Position numbers and translations under genes: made by a program
Notes under the pieces: model-generated
Told to the model about the DNA's origin: nothing
Databases searched by the model: none
The model's input: only the letters and a program-made list of their open reading frames with translations
Assembly (NCBI RefSeq): GCF_037137075.1
Contig: NZ_JBBBNV010000001.1
Coordinates: forward strand, 558,001-622,000
Direction: 5' to 3'
DNA length: 64,000 nucleotides
Source: JBBBNV01 sp037137075
GTDB lineage: Bacteria; Bacillota; Bacilli; Paenibacillales; NBRC-103111
Shown here: positions 14,888-23,879 of the stretch, one piece after another
Layout: each line of letters begins with the position of its first letter
Numbering within the stretch: the first letter of the stretch is position 1

Positions 14888-15170
14888 ATTCATATTGTAA
14901 GCATTGACGGAGAAGCGTGTCATCCCATGTCTTCAGAGAGCCGGTGGCTGGTGAGAACCGGTGGCTTAAGATACACTATCCACTCCCGAGCTGCTGGCTC
15001 CGAACGAAGGCCTCCTTCCAGTAAGACCAGTCGGTTGGAACCGTTACAAGTCCAGGTCGAACAGACCGCATAAGGCCGTCAGCTCTAGCGCTGCGGTAAA
15101 TTAGGGTGGTACCACGAAGTCAACTCTCGTCCCTTTTATACGCACTTGGCGTATAGGGATGGGAGTTTTT
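14888..15170 (+). promoter_or_regulatory. T-box riboswitch leader of serA
   Basis: The leader shows the T-box core AGGGTGGTACCACG at 15103-15116 and, after it, a terminator hairpin (about 15121-15166: AACTCTCGTCCC..TATACGC against GCGTATAGGGATGGGAGTT) ending in TTTTT. Upstream, AGAGAGCCGGTGGCTGGTG at 14935-14953 is the usual distal part of Stem I. T-box leaders bind uncharged tRNA through a specifier codon and the tRNA 3' end, which favours the antiterminator. My best specifier is UCC (Ser) at 14979-14981, with AGC at 14989-14991 second. Lack of charged tRNA-Ser would then raise serA expression. Confidence 0.9.
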
Positions 15171-15199
15171 CATTTGCATCTATTGAAGGAGGAAAACAA

Positions 15200-16789
15200 A
15201 TGTTTAAAGTGTTAGTATCTGATCCAATCAGCGATATGGGGATTCAGCAGTTGTATGATGCAGCCGATGTAGCCGTCGACAAAAAAACCGGCCTCAGTGA
15301 AGATGAGCTGGTTGCGATTATCGGTGAATATGACGCCCTCCTCGTACGCAGCCAAACCAAAGTTACCAAGCGCATCATGGAAGCCGGAAAAAATCTGAAG
15401 GTCGTTGGCCGCGCTGGTGTAGGCGTAGACAATATTGATCTTCCGGCAGCGACTCAACGGGGGATCGTCGTTATTAACGCTCCTGACGGCAATACGATTA
15501 CAACCTGCGAACACACCTTTGCGATGATGATGGCGCTGGCCCGCCATATTCCGCAAGCGTATATGAAAACCGTGAACGGCGATTGGGACCGCAAATCGTT
15601 CCTCGGTGTCGAGCTTCGCAACAAAGTATTCGGGGTGCTCGGCATGGGCCGTATCGGCAGCGAGGTTGCACAGCGCGCCAAAGCGTTCGGCATGGAAATT
15701 CTCAGCTACGATCCGTTCCTCACTGAAGAACGCGCAGAGAAGCTTGGCGTGAAGCTGGCTACGGTTGACGAAATCGTACGCAACGCGGATTTCATGACGG
15801 TTCATACCCCGTTGACACCGGAAACCCGCCACATGATTGGACGGGCTCAATTCGAAGTGATGAAAAAAGGAATGCGCATCATCAACTGCGCACGCGGCGG
15901 CATCATCGATGAGTTGGCTTTGGTGGAAGCTATTGATCAAGGAATCGTTGCCGGTGCAGCCTTTGACGTATTTGAAGAAGAGCCGCCTCGTGCCGATCAT
16001 CCGTTCCTGAAGCATCCCAAAATTATCGTTACCCCGCATCTGGGCGCATCGACTTTTGAAGCTCAGGAGAACGTAGCTATCGACGTATCGGAGGAAGTGC
16101 TGCACGTCCTGCGTGCCGAGCCGTTCAAAAACGCGGTAAACATGCCTCCTGTACCGAAGGATGTACTGAACAAGCTGACCCCTTACTTCACCCTGGGCGA
16201 GAAGCTCGGACGCTTCGGCGCACAGCTGGCCCAAGGCGGCGTAAAAGAAATTGTGGTTAGCTATTCAGGAGATTTGAGCGAGGTTGACACTGTTCCGCTG
16301 ACCCGTTATGTGGTCAAAGGCATTCTGGCTCATCACATGGGGGATGACCAAGTCAACATCATCAACTCCATGCACCTGGCAAAACAACGCGAAATCAACA
16401 TCGTCACCCAAAAGTCTACCGTTTCGGGCGGATTTACAAACCTGGTTACATTGACCCTTCGCACCAAGAACGAAGAAAAAATTGTAGCCGGTACTCTGCT
16501 GACCGGTCTTGGCGAACGTGTTGTACAAATCGAGCAATATCCGGTTGACCTCGCTCCAGAAGGCAATCTGCTGCTCGTATCCCATAACGACCGTCCGGGG
16601 ATTATCGGTAAAGTCGGAACGCTGCTTGGCAATAACGATGTAAACATCGCTACCATGCAGGTTGGCCGTAAAGTAATCGGCGGCTCCGCTATCATGGTTC
16701 TTACCGTGGATAAACCGGTTTCCAAAAACGTGCTGGATGAAATGGTGAAGCTGCCAGAGCTTATCAGCGTAAAAGAAATCTTGTTCTAG
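15200..16789 (+). CDS. serA: D-3-phosphoglycerate dehydrogenase
   Basis: SerA oxidises 3-phosphoglycerate in the first step of serine synthesis. The 529-residue protein is the long form: a split substrate-binding domain, a Rossmann domain with GMGRIGSEVA (near 146), the catalytic Arg in NCARGGIID, Glu in EEEPP, His in TPHLGAST, then an intervening ASB-like domain (about 320-450) and a C-terminal ACT domain (HNDRPGIIGKVGTLLG). The ACT domain is the usual serine-binding site for feedback inhibition. Start ATG 15200 has GAAGGAGG 8 bases upstream. Control is both by T-box and probably by the ACT domain. Confidence 0.96.
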   Translation: MFKVLVSDPISDMGIQQLYDAADVAVDKKTGLSEDELVAIIGEYDALLVRSQTKVTKRIMEAGKNLKVVGRAGVGVDNIDLPAATQRGIVVINAPDGNTITTCEHTFAMMMALARHIPQAYMKTVNGDWDRKSFLGVELRNKVFGVLGMGRIGSEVAQRAKAFGMEILSYDPFLTEERAEKLGVKLATVDEIVRNADFMTVHTPLTPETRHMIGRAQFEVMKKGMRIINCARGGIIDELALVEAIDQGIVAGAAFDVFEEEPPRADHPFLKHPKIIVTPHLGASTFEAQENVAIDVSEEVLHVLRAEPFKNAVNMPPVPKDVLNKLTPYFTLGEKLGRFGAQLAQGGVKEIVVSYSGDLSEVDTVPLTRYVVKGILAHHMGDDQVNIINSMHLAKQREINIVTQKSTVSGGFTNLVTLTLRTKNEEKIVAGTLLTGLGERVVQIEQYPVDLAPEGNLLLVSHNDRPGIIGKVGTLLGNNDVNIATMQVGRKVIGGSAIMVLTVDKPVSKNVLDEMVKLPELISVKEILF

Positions 16790-16810
16790 ACAACCAGGGC
16801 CTTTAATAAG

Positions 16811-16845
16811 GAGAAGCGCCATTTTACGGGCGCTTCTCTTTTTTT
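16811..16845 (+). terminator. Intrinsic terminator after serA
   Basis: GAGAAGCGCC and GGCGCTTCTC pair perfectly around an 8-base loop and are followed by seven T on the plus strand, 21 bases after the serA stop. Confidence 0.92.
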
Positions 16846-16893
16846 ACTTTGGAAGGATTGTGCCCGATATCGAAACGATGTGGAAGCTCATAT

Positions 16894-16937
16894 AAAAAAG
16901 ACCGGCTGCACGCAGCATTTTGCCGCGCACAGCCGGT
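16894..16937 (-). terminator. Intrinsic terminator after resE
   Basis: ACCGGCTG and CAGCCGGT form the stem base, with further GC pairs in the loop region; on the minus strand CTTTTTTAT follows. It ends the res operon. Confidence 0.88.
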
Positions 16938-16945
16938 TTTCCATT

Positions 16946-18778
16946 TTATTCGTGTGTTGGTCCGGTATCAGGTAAGATGATCGAGAAGGTTGTCCCCTTC
17001 CCCAGCGCGCTGCCTACCATCGCAGTGCCTTGATGGGAATCGACGATGTTTTTGACAATGGCAAGACCGAGCCCTGTCCCCCCGGTCCCGCGTGTACGGG
17101 CCTTATCAGCCTTGTAGAAGCGTTCAAAAATATAAGGCAAATCCTCGGCCGGAATGCCTTGCCCCTGGTCTTCGATCTCCAAGAGAATCGCCGGGCGCTG
17201 CTTATGCTGCACCTGCTGGGCCCGAATCGTAATGCTTGCGCCGCCGGGCGTATGCCGGATTGCATTGTCGAGCAGGTTCGTCAGCACCTGCTCCAGACGG
17301 TCCTCATCGGCCCGCTGCAACTCAAGCGGCTCCGGCTGCATCTCCAGATGAAGCTGAATTTCCCGCTCCTTGCACAGCGCCGAAAATTTGCGGTACACCC
17401 GGCGCACGAGGCCGCTCACATCAACCTCGCGGAAATGAAGCTCCAAATGCCCGGCTTCCATACGCGCCAGATCGAGCAAATCCTTTACAAGCCGGCCCAT
17501 TCGCAGCGATTCATCGTGAATGACCTGTGCCAGCTCCTGCCGTTCCTCTGGAGAAGCTGCGATATCATCCAAAAGCGCTTCGCTGTAGCCCTGCAGCATG
17601 GATAGCGGCGTTCGAAGCTCGTGGGATACATTGGCGACAAAGTCCTTGCGCAGCTTTTCCAGACGGTGCTCTTCGGTTACATCCCGCAGTACCGCAACCG
17701 CGCCGCGAACCGCATTATCGGAATACAGAGGGGCCATGACGACCGACCAGACCCCATTATGAACATGAAGCTTGGAATGAAGCTTATTGGGGTTCTCCTC
17801 CAGAATCGCCTCATACAGCGGCCGCAGCGGCTCCGGCAGCAGCGGCTCGGATTCAAAGCCTGAAACCGGGTGCTCATCGTCCGCCCATTGGATGGCGCTC
17901 CATTCCTGTACAATTTTATTGCCGAGCGGATTGGTCAGTATAATACGGCCCTGCGCGTCAAAGGTAATTACCGCATCGGCCATGCTGCTGAGAATGCTCG
18001 ATAGGTTTTCTTTTTCATGATTAAGCGCATGCACCGTCTCATCTAACCGCTCTGTCATATGGTTGAAGGTGTTTGCGAGCTGGCCGATTTCATCCAGCGA
18101 CAGCACGGGGACTCGCGTACTGTAATTGCCGGAAGCAATCTGGTCGGCCGCCTTCTTCATCTGCAGGAGCGGCTGCGTGATACGGCTGGATAAGAAAAAG
18201 GCAAAAAAGGTCGTCAGCAGGAAGCCGATAACAATCGCATAAATAAACAATCGCTTGAAATAGGCCTGCGTGTTCTCCAAAGGCGCCTGCTTCTGATAAA
18301 TAACGACGGCGCCTGCGGCCTTAACCTTGCCCGCCGCCTCTTGCGGAACGGCAACCGCCTGATAAGGCTGGGACTCGCCGCTGACCCGGAACGCCCGCTC
18401 CACCGTTCCCCCATCAAATACTTTATCCAGCTGTGCGACCGTGAAGATTTCGGAGGCTTTCAAGCGTGCCAGGCCCCCGGATGCCGGTGAGGACACCGCA
18501 GATTCCTGAAGCTCGCTGTCCACCAGAATCATCGCCGCCTGCTGGGCTCCAAGCAGATCGTTCATCGCCTGAAAATAGCGGTCATCATTAAAATGCATTG
18601 ACAATTGCTTCGAGATGTTCTGGGCCAGCTTCTGCAGCGCCTCGACCTGATCCTTGGAATTGGCGACATTGTTATCAATGAAACGGCCCAGCAGCAGGCT
18701 GTTAATAATCAGCACAAGCGCTACCAGGCCAATAATGGTAATCCATAGTTTCAGGACAACATTATTTAAATGCTTCAT
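16946..18778 (-). CDS. resE: Sensor histidine kinase ResE
   Basis: ResE phosphorylates ResD in response to low oxygen or nitric oxide. Domains in the 610 residues are: membrane helix 1 (about 10-30), an extracytoplasmic sensor region (to about 170), helix 2 (near 175-195), HAMP (RITQPLLQMKKAADQ), PAS (about 255-365, SSMADAVITFDAQGRI), the HisKA box SHELRTPLSM with the phosphorylated His, and a HATPase with N box (LLDNAIRHT), G1 (DQGQGIP), F (FERFYKAD) and G2 (GTGLGLAI). Its start follows the resD stop directly, so it is coupled to resD. Position after resA-B-C-D confirms the name. Confidence 0.93.
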   Translation of the reverse strand: MKHLNNVVLKLWITIIGLVALVLIINSLLLGRFIDNNVANSKDQVEALQKLAQNISKQLSMHFNDDRYFQAMNDLLGAQQAAMILVDSELQESAVSSPASGGLARLKASEIFTVAQLDKVFDGGTVERAFRVSGESQPYQAVAVPQEAAGKVKAAGAVVIYQKQAPLENTQAYFKRLFIYAIVIGFLLTTFFAFFLSSRITQPLLQMKKAADQIASGNYSTRVPVLSLDEIGQLANTFNHMTERLDETVHALNHEKENLSSILSSMADAVITFDAQGRIILTNPLGNKIVQEWSAIQWADDEHPVSGFESEPLLPEPLRPLYEAILEENPNKLHSKLHVHNGVWSVVMAPLYSDNAVRGAVAVLRDVTEEHRLEKLRKDFVANVSHELRTPLSMLQGYSEALLDDIAASPEERQELAQVIHDESLRMGRLVKDLLDLARMEAGHLELHFREVDVSGLVRRVYRKFSALCKEREIQLHLEMQPEPLELQRADEDRLEQVLTNLLDNAIRHTPGGASITIRAQQVQHKQRPAILLEIEDQGQGIPAEDLPYIFERFYKADKARTRGTGGTGLGLAIVKNIVDSHQGTAMVGSALGKGTTFSIILPDTGPTHE

Positions 18779-19495
18779 TTATTTCGGCACCTCAAGCTTG
18801 TAGCCGACGCCCCAAACCGTCGTAATCATCGCCGCTGCTTCCGGAGACACCTTGTTCAGCTTCTCCCGGAGCCGTTTTACGTGTGTGTCCACTGTCCGCA
18901 AATCCCCGAAAAATTCATAATTCCAAACATCCTTAAGCAAATCCTCACGGGAGAACACTTTATCCGGTGAAACTGCCAAATAGTGAAGAAGCTCATACTC
19001 CTTCGGCGTCAGCGCAATTTCGTGGCCGCCCGCGGTTACACGGTGCGCATCATGCTCGATGACCAGATGAGGGAACACAATATTGTTGCTGATGCCTTGA
19101 TCCTTGGTCAAGTAAGCCGTTACCGAGGAACGGCGCAAAATGGCCTTCACCCGGTAAATCACCTCGCGCGGACTGAACGGCTTCACTACATAATCATCAG
19201 CCCCGACCTCGAAGCCCTGCACCCGGTTGGCCTCTTCCCCTTTGGCCGTCAGCATAATAACCGGCGTGGCTTTGACCTGCCGGAGCTTCGCGCACACTTC
19301 GATACCGTCCATACCCGGCAGCATGATATCAAGCAATATTAAATCAAAGTCGCTGACAGACGCTTTTTGAAGTGCGATTTCTCCGTCTTCCGCTTCCTCA
19401 ATGATGTAGCCTTCCTTCTCCAAATACATCCGCAGCAGGCGGCGAATCCGTTCCTCGTCATCCACGACGAGAATATTGGCTTTCAAGTCTGACAA
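18779..19495 (-). CDS. resD: Response regulator ResD
   Basis: ResD is an OmpR/PhoB-type regulator of respiration and cytochrome c genes. The 238 residues comprise a receiver domain (DDEERIRRLLRMYL, phospho-acceptor Asp in LLDIMLPGMDG, Lys in VVKPFSPRE) and a winged-helix DNA-binding domain (ALTPKEYELLHYLA, TVDTHVKRLREKL, TVWGVGYKLE). The start is TTG 19495, with AAGGAG 9 bases upstream. It lies between resC and resE. Confidence 0.94.
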   Translation of the reverse strand: MSDLKANILVVDDEERIRRLLRMYLEKEGYIIEEAEDGEIALQKASVSDFDLILLDIMLPGMDGIEVCAKLRQVKATPVIMLTAKGEEANRVQGFEVGADDYVVKPFSPREVIYRVKAILRRSSVTAYLTKDQGISNNIVFPHLVIEHDAHRVTAGGHEIALTPKEYELLHYLAVSPDKVFSREDLLKDVWNYEFFGDLRTVDTHVKRLREKLNKVSPEAAAMITTVWGVGYKLEVPK

Positions 19496-19537
19496 AGCTA
19501 TCCGCTCCTTTGATCCAATATGAGTAGGTTTCCCCCG

Positions 19538-20797
19538 TTACACTCCAGCGTAGGAGTGCAAGCCCGCAATAATCAGATTTACCCCGACTAGTGTAAACAT
19601 CACAATGATAAAACCGATGACCGACAGCCAGGACGAACGCTCGCCCTGCCATCCGCGGGACAGGCGCAGATGCAAATACGCCGTATAGAAGAGCCAAGTG
19701 ATTAAAGCCCAGACCTCTTTCGGGTCCCAGCCCCAAAATCTCCCCCATGCTTCCTGTGCCCATATCATAGCAAAGATTAACGCGCCGAGCGAGAAAATCG
19801 GATAACCGATCGCAATCGCCCGATAGCTGATTTCATCCAGATCCTCCGGATCAAGTCCTTCCATCGCCGGCTGGATAGCCGCGCCGATCGGCTGACGCAG
19901 CACAAGGCGAAGCAGCCAGTATAAGAGTAAACCGGTTAACAACGACCATAAAACCGTATTCAATTTGCGGCCCGCATTGACCCCGTTCATCCAGGACGGA
20001 GCTTCAAACAAAGGCTGGCTGATACCAAGGAAAGAATCCATGGTGACGACCTGGCTGTTGTACGGCTTTACAATCGGCGGCATGAAGTAGTCCACCGTTT
20101 CCGTTTGTACAAACGGAACGCTGTCTGTACCTGTTACGATCTTCTCTTGTGTGAAATGCGCCTCGTAGCCTATGCCTTTAAAGCCAAAAGCCGAAATAAC
20201 GAAGGCGACAATAAAAAACACGAATAAAATGGTAAATTCCACCCCGCGCTGCTTGCGCCGGTCTTTTACCTCCCTGGAGCCGAATTTAACCGTCCGCATC
20301 AAATGCATCATTCCAGCCGCAAACCCGACGGCAAAAAATGCCTCGCCCGTCGCCGCCGTCGTAACGTGTATTTTGAGCCAGTAGCTTTGCAGGGCCGGAA
20401 TGAGCGGCGTAATGTCCTGCGGAAAGACGGATGCATAAGCGATAATGATAACGCCGACCGGCATGGAGAAAGCGCCCAGCACGGGAACCTTGTAAATCAG
20501 ATACACAATGATGAACGCGATCATGATCATCATGCCGAGGAACGTCATAAATTCAAACATATTGCTGGTTGGGATATGTCCGGCCGCCACCCAGCGGGTG
20601 AAGAAAAATGTCAACTGTCCGATAAGGCCAAGCACCGCCATGCCGAAGCCGATGTTCCCCCACCGTTTGGCATGCCTCTGCGGATCAGCCGTGTTAAACC
20701 GTTTTCCGGTAATAGCCACCACGAAAAAAATAAATGAAAAGGTGTATAGAAAAAACGCAGCCAATAAGCTGTCGCTGCTCAACTCCGCCAAGCTCAC
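19538..20797 (-). CDS. resC: Cytochrome c biogenesis protein ResC (CcsA/CcsB type)
   Basis: ResC works with ResB to carry haem across the membrane and join it to apocytochromes c (System II). The 419-residue protein has about eight membrane segments and the haem-handling tryptophan-rich motif WGRFWGWDPKEVWALITWL near residue 350, with conserved histidines outside. The start is GTG 20797: AGGAGG lies 10 bases upstream and the GTG follows the resB stop directly. It is longer than some family members because of an inserted region near 190-260. Confidence 0.93.
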   Translation of the reverse strand: MSLAELSSDSLLAAFFLYTFSFIFFVVAITGKRFNTADPQRHAKRWGNIGFGMAVLGLIGQLTFFFTRWVAAGHIPTSNMFEFMTFLGMMIMIAFIIVYLIYKVPVLGAFSMPVGVIIIAYASVFPQDITPLIPALQSYWLKIHVTTAATGEAFFAVGFAAGMMHLMRTVKFGSREVKDRRKQRGVEFTILFVFFIVAFVISAFGFKGIGYEAHFTQEKIVTGTDSVPFVQTETVDYFMPPIVKPYNSQVVTMDSFLGISQPLFEAPSWMNGVNAGRKLNTVLWSLLTGLLLYWLLRLVLRQPIGAAIQPAMEGLDPEDLDEISYRAIAIGYPIFSLGALIFAMIWAQEAWGRFWGWDPKEVWALITWLFYTAYLHLRLSRGWQGERSSWLSVIGFIIVMFTLVGVNLIIAGLHSYAGV

Positions 20798-22471
20798 TTA
20801 CGTGTCCCCTCCTTTTTCCAGCTGCTTCGCATTTACGGTTTGGCCGGCTTTGCCAAGCGCCCAGGCCACCTCATGCTTTAAGCCGTACCAGTTCTTGTTC
20901 GTATGCGCGCCGACAGTTAGCCTTGTCCCGTCAAAGCGCAGCCAAATGCGCCGATGCTGCCAGTACAAGCCCATGATGACGCCAATCATAAAAATAATCG
21001 AGCCTGTCCAGATGTAGGGCAGCGCCTTCTCCGTACGGATGTTCAAATAGCTCGTATAGCTTGCAATTTCGACGTCGGTTTGCATTGAATTCACGCTAAT
21101 ATCGAGATTCGTGCCAAGCGACGCATTAATCTCGTCCTGACTGTACTGCTCTTTGTCTGCAGGGCGAGGGAAGTAAATAAAGTTGACGCCTTCCTTCGGA
21201 AGATCGGCTCCGGTAATCCGGAAAATGAACGCCGGCGCATTCGGTTCGTTCGTCTTTGTAATCGGCTTGCCCTGATCGTTCAACCCGAAATCCGGGAAAT
21301 ACGCAGCCAGGTCAAGGGTGTACGGCCCAGCCTGATAATGATCGTCCGGATGCTTCATTTTCAGCGTCAGCTGTCCATAGGCTTCGCCGGTTGTTTTATT
21401 CTTCACGTAAGGCTTCACGGTCACGAGCTGCGGCGTCTCCGCATAATCGTACTGATACACCTTCAACGCTTTATACTCCAAAGGCTTGTTGACCTGAATG
21501 CTGTGACGGTGGACTTCCTGCAGCTCAGGCTCTTGCCCCGGCATGTCACAGTTGGCTACACACTCATAAAGCACGGCCTGCGTTTCATAAATTTTTGGAA
21601 CTATAGTCCCTTTCTCGCCAAACTGCGTATCCATTTCTTCTTTGGTGTAGAAATCGACCGTGAACTTCTCGTTCTTCAAATAGTAATTTGTGTCTTCAAT
21701 CCGGGTAGTCTCGCCTTCAAGAAAGCTCCTGTACTGGTCCATTGACCAGCCGGGAATGCTGCGGCTCAGAACAGCGAGCAAAAAAATGATGAGCCCGATA
21801 TGGTTCACATACGGCCCCCAGCGGCTGAAGCGGTTTTTCTCCACCAGCATCGCCGTTCCATCCTGATGCACGCGGTAGCCTTTTTTCCGGAAGAGCTGCC
21901 CCAGCTCCCGCACCCACTGCGCCTGCTGCTCCTCCGTCGTGCCCGGGAAGTCAGCCTGATAGCTGACCTTCTGGCGGACAATGAAGTTCAAGTGCTTGCG
22001 GATTTGCTGCTTGCTCAAAGCCCGGTAAAGCGGCAGAACCCGGTCCAGGCTGCAAATAACCAGCGAAGTGCCAATCATGACCAGCAGCAGCATGAACCAC
22101 CACGAATTATAGGTATCGGACAAGCCGGTTCTGTAGTAAATCTCGCCTAGTGTTCCGTATGTATTCCGATAATACGTTGAGGGATCAATGTTCAAAAATG
22201 TACCTTCCTGCGGGTAGATGGTCCCGAGCGACGCGCCGATAAGGGTGATGATAATCAGGTATACGGCGATTTTGACCGAGGAGAAGAAATTCCAAACCTT
22301 GTCGATCCAGCTCGGATTGGCCCGCTGACTTCGCCTGGCGACACCGTCATAACGCATCTCCAGCACTTCGGTCCCGTTATCGTCGAGAAGCGGCTTGCCA
22401 CAGGATTCACATAGCACAGTGCCTACATAGTTTTGATGGCCGCACTCACATTTGGTATTCTGTATTAACAT
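20798..22471 (-). CDS. resB: Cytochrome c biogenesis protein ResB with N-terminal zinc ribbon
   Basis: ResB forms the System II haem-ligation complex with ResC. The 557-residue protein has the usual ResB parts: three membrane helices near the N-terminus (SSVKIAVYLIIITLIGASLG; WFMLLLVMIGTSLVICSLDR; HIGLIIFLLAVLSRSIPG), a large outer domain, and a last helix near 495-515. Before helix 1 it carries C8-x-C10-G and C21-x2-C24-G, a zinc ribbon that classical ResB lacks. I chose ATG 22471, preceded by AGGAAGG; an earlier GTG at 22492 overlaps the resA stop (GTGA) and would add seven residues. Confidence 0.92.
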   Translation of the reverse strand: MLIQNTKCECGHQNYVGTVLCESCGKPLLDDNGTEVLEMRYDGVARRSQRANPSWIDKVWNFFSSVKIAVYLIIITLIGASLGTIYPQEGTFLNIDPSTYYRNTYGTLGEIYYRTGLSDTYNSWWFMLLLVMIGTSLVICSLDRVLPLYRALSKQQIRKHLNFIVRQKVSYQADFPGTTEEQQAQWVRELGQLFRKKGYRVHQDGTAMLVEKNRFSRWGPYVNHIGLIIFLLAVLSRSIPGWSMDQYRSFLEGETTRIEDTNYYLKNEKFTVDFYTKEEMDTQFGEKGTIVPKIYETQAVLYECVANCDMPGQEPELQEVHRHSIQVNKPLEYKALKVYQYDYAETPQLVTVKPYVKNKTTGEAYGQLTLKMKHPDDHYQAGPYTLDLAAYFPDFGLNDQGKPITKTNEPNAPAFIFRITGADLPKEGVNFIYFPRPADKEQYSQDEINASLGTNLDISVNSMQTDVEIASYTSYLNIRTEKALPYIWTGSIIFMIGVIMGLYWQHRRIWLRFDGTRLTVGAHTNKNWYGLKHEVAWALGKAGQTVNAKQLEKGGDT

Positions 22472-22488
22472 CGTTGCCTTCCTGCCTT

Positions 22489-23013
22489 TCACTTCCCGAT
22501 AAGCTTCGTCAGCGTATCCTCAATGAACGACTCCTGCATTTCACCGACGGCAATCTTCATAATCTTGCCTTCCGGTGTGACGAAGAAGCTGGTGGGATAC
22601 GAGGTAACAGCATATTTGTTGCGGATGGCATACCCGGGATCATACAAAATCGGGAAGCTGAGGCCGTTTTGCTTCACGAAATTTTGAACGTTAACACTGG
22701 ACTCATTCAAATTGATGCCGACCACTTCAAAGCCCTTGTCCTTCCATTTGCCGTACTGGCGCTCGATTGCGGGCATTTCCCGCACACACGGCTCACACCA
22801 AGTCCCCCAGAAATTAATAAGCAGCGCTTTTCCCTTGTAATCGCTTAACTCATGAATTTGACCATCCGTGCCTTGAAGGGAAAATGCGGGCGCTTTCCCG
22901 CCCTCACGGGGCTTATCGTTTTCTGCCCATAGACTTTGTGTAATCGTGTACCCGCCAATGACCACGACGACCAGAAGAATTGCGATTTGAATCCATCTTC
23001 TATTTTTGCCCAT
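22489..23013 (-). CDS. resA: Thiol-disulfide oxidoreductase ResA
   Basis: ResA is a membrane-anchored thioredoxin that reduces the haem-binding cysteines of apocytochrome c. The 174 residues have one N-terminal anchor (about 8-27) and a thioredoxin fold with active site WCEPC (Cys73 and Cys76) and the cis-proline in YPTSFFV. Length matches B. subtilis ResA. A GGTGA-type ribosome site precedes ATG 23013. It is first in the res operon, separated from rluB by a terminator and promoter. Confidence 0.95.
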   Translation of the reverse strand: MGKNRRWIQIAILLVVVVIGGYTITQSLWAENDKPREGGKAPAFSLQGTDGQIHELSDYKGKALLINFWGTWCEPCVREMPAIERQYGKWKDKGFEVVGINLNESSVNVQNFVKQNGLSFPILYDPGYAIRNKYAVTSYPTSFFVTPEGKIMKIAVGEMQESFIEDTLTKLIGK

Positions 23014-23087
23014 GCTTCATCACCTTCAAACCGTTTACTGTTAAAAACCGGACCTAGCGCCTGTTCAGACCGCTTGTCGCCATCTTC

Positions 23088-23093
23088 ATTATA
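23088..23093 (-). promoter_or_regulatory. Probable -10 element of the res operon
   Basis: A perfect TATAAT on the minus strand lies 74 bases before resA and only 4 bases after the T-tract of the rluB terminator. There is no clear -35, which would suit a promoter that needs the activator ResD. Confidence 0.5.
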
Positions 23094-23095
23094 GG

Positions 23096-23127
23096 CGAAA
23101 AAAACGGCCGTTACTTGCCGTTTTTTT
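23096..23127 (-). terminator. Terminator overlapping the rluB stop codon
   Basis: AAAAAACGGC and GCCGTTTTTT pair around an 8-base loop that contains the rluB stop codon (TAA at 23111-23113). T-runs are present on both strands; the minus strand one ends rluB. Confidence 0.85.
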
Positions 23128-23860
23128 GAATATTATGTGACCGCAAAGCAAGATCGCGAAGCTCGGCAACCTCATCCGGCGTCAGAAAACGGTGCTTGCC
23201 CCGAGGCAAGCCGCCGAGCGTCAACTGTCCGAACCGGACCCGCTTCAGCCGTTCAACCGGATAATGCACCGCTTCAAACATCCGGCGTACCTGCCGGTTG
23301 CGGCCCTCATAAATCGTTATGGAAATGACAGCGCTGCTGTTGTCCGGACTCACATCATGATAATCCGCTTCAGCCGGAGCCGTCATTCCGTCTTCAAGCT
23401 TGACTCCGCTCTGAAGCTTCTCCAGGATACTGCCATGCGGCACCCCTTTAACGGTTGCATGGTACGTCCGCGGGACGTGATGCTTCGGATGCGTCAGCAG
23501 ATTGGCGAATTCTCCGTCATTGGTCAGCAGCAGCAGCCCTTCGGTCTCATAATCGAGCCGGCCGACCGGATACACACGCTCGGGAATCCCTTTCATATAA
23601 TCGGTTACCACTTGGCGTCCGCCGGGATCGGTCACGCTGGAAATGACGCCTTTCGGCTTATTGAACAGCACGTACACATGCTTTTCCCGGTTGATCGCTT
23701 GTCCATCTACAAGAATGACGTCCGTCTTCGGGTCAACCTTGACGCCAAGCTCCTTGACCGTCTCCCCGTTGACTTGCACCCTTCCTGCAGTAATAATTTC
23801 CTCGCACTTGCGCCGGGAGGCTACACCAGCCTGGGCAAGCACCTTTTGTAATCGTTCCAT
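23111..23860 (-). CDS. rluB: 23S rRNA pseudouridine synthase RluB
   Basis: RluB makes pseudouridine at position 2605 (E. coli numbering) of 23S rRNA. The 249-residue protein has an N-terminal S4 domain (MERLQKVLAQAGVASRRKCEE) and the RsuA-family catalytic domain with the active aspartate in VGRLDYETEGLLLLTND, plus EGRNRQVRRM near the end. ATG 23860 is chosen, with GAGGTG 10 bases upstream; a TTG two codons earlier is possible. Order rluB then resA matches B. subtilis. Confidence 0.94.
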   Translation of the reverse strand: MERLQKVLAQAGVASRRKCEEIITAGRVQVNGETVKELGVKVDPKTDVILVDGQAINREKHVYVLFNKPKGVISSVTDPGGRQVVTDYMKGIPERVYPVGRLDYETEGLLLLTNDGEFANLLTHPKHHVPRTYHATVKGVPHGSILEKLQSGVKLEDGMTAPAEADYHDVSPDNSSAVISITIYEGRNRQVRRMFEAVHYPVERLKRVRFGQLTLGGLPRGKHRFLTPDEVAELRDLALRSHNIQKNGK

Positions 23861-23879
23861 ATGCAATTTTCACCTCATG

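Noticed and set aside
15212..16234. 340-codon minus frame opposite serA
   Set aside because: serA is certain on the other strand; the frame arises from its codon usage.
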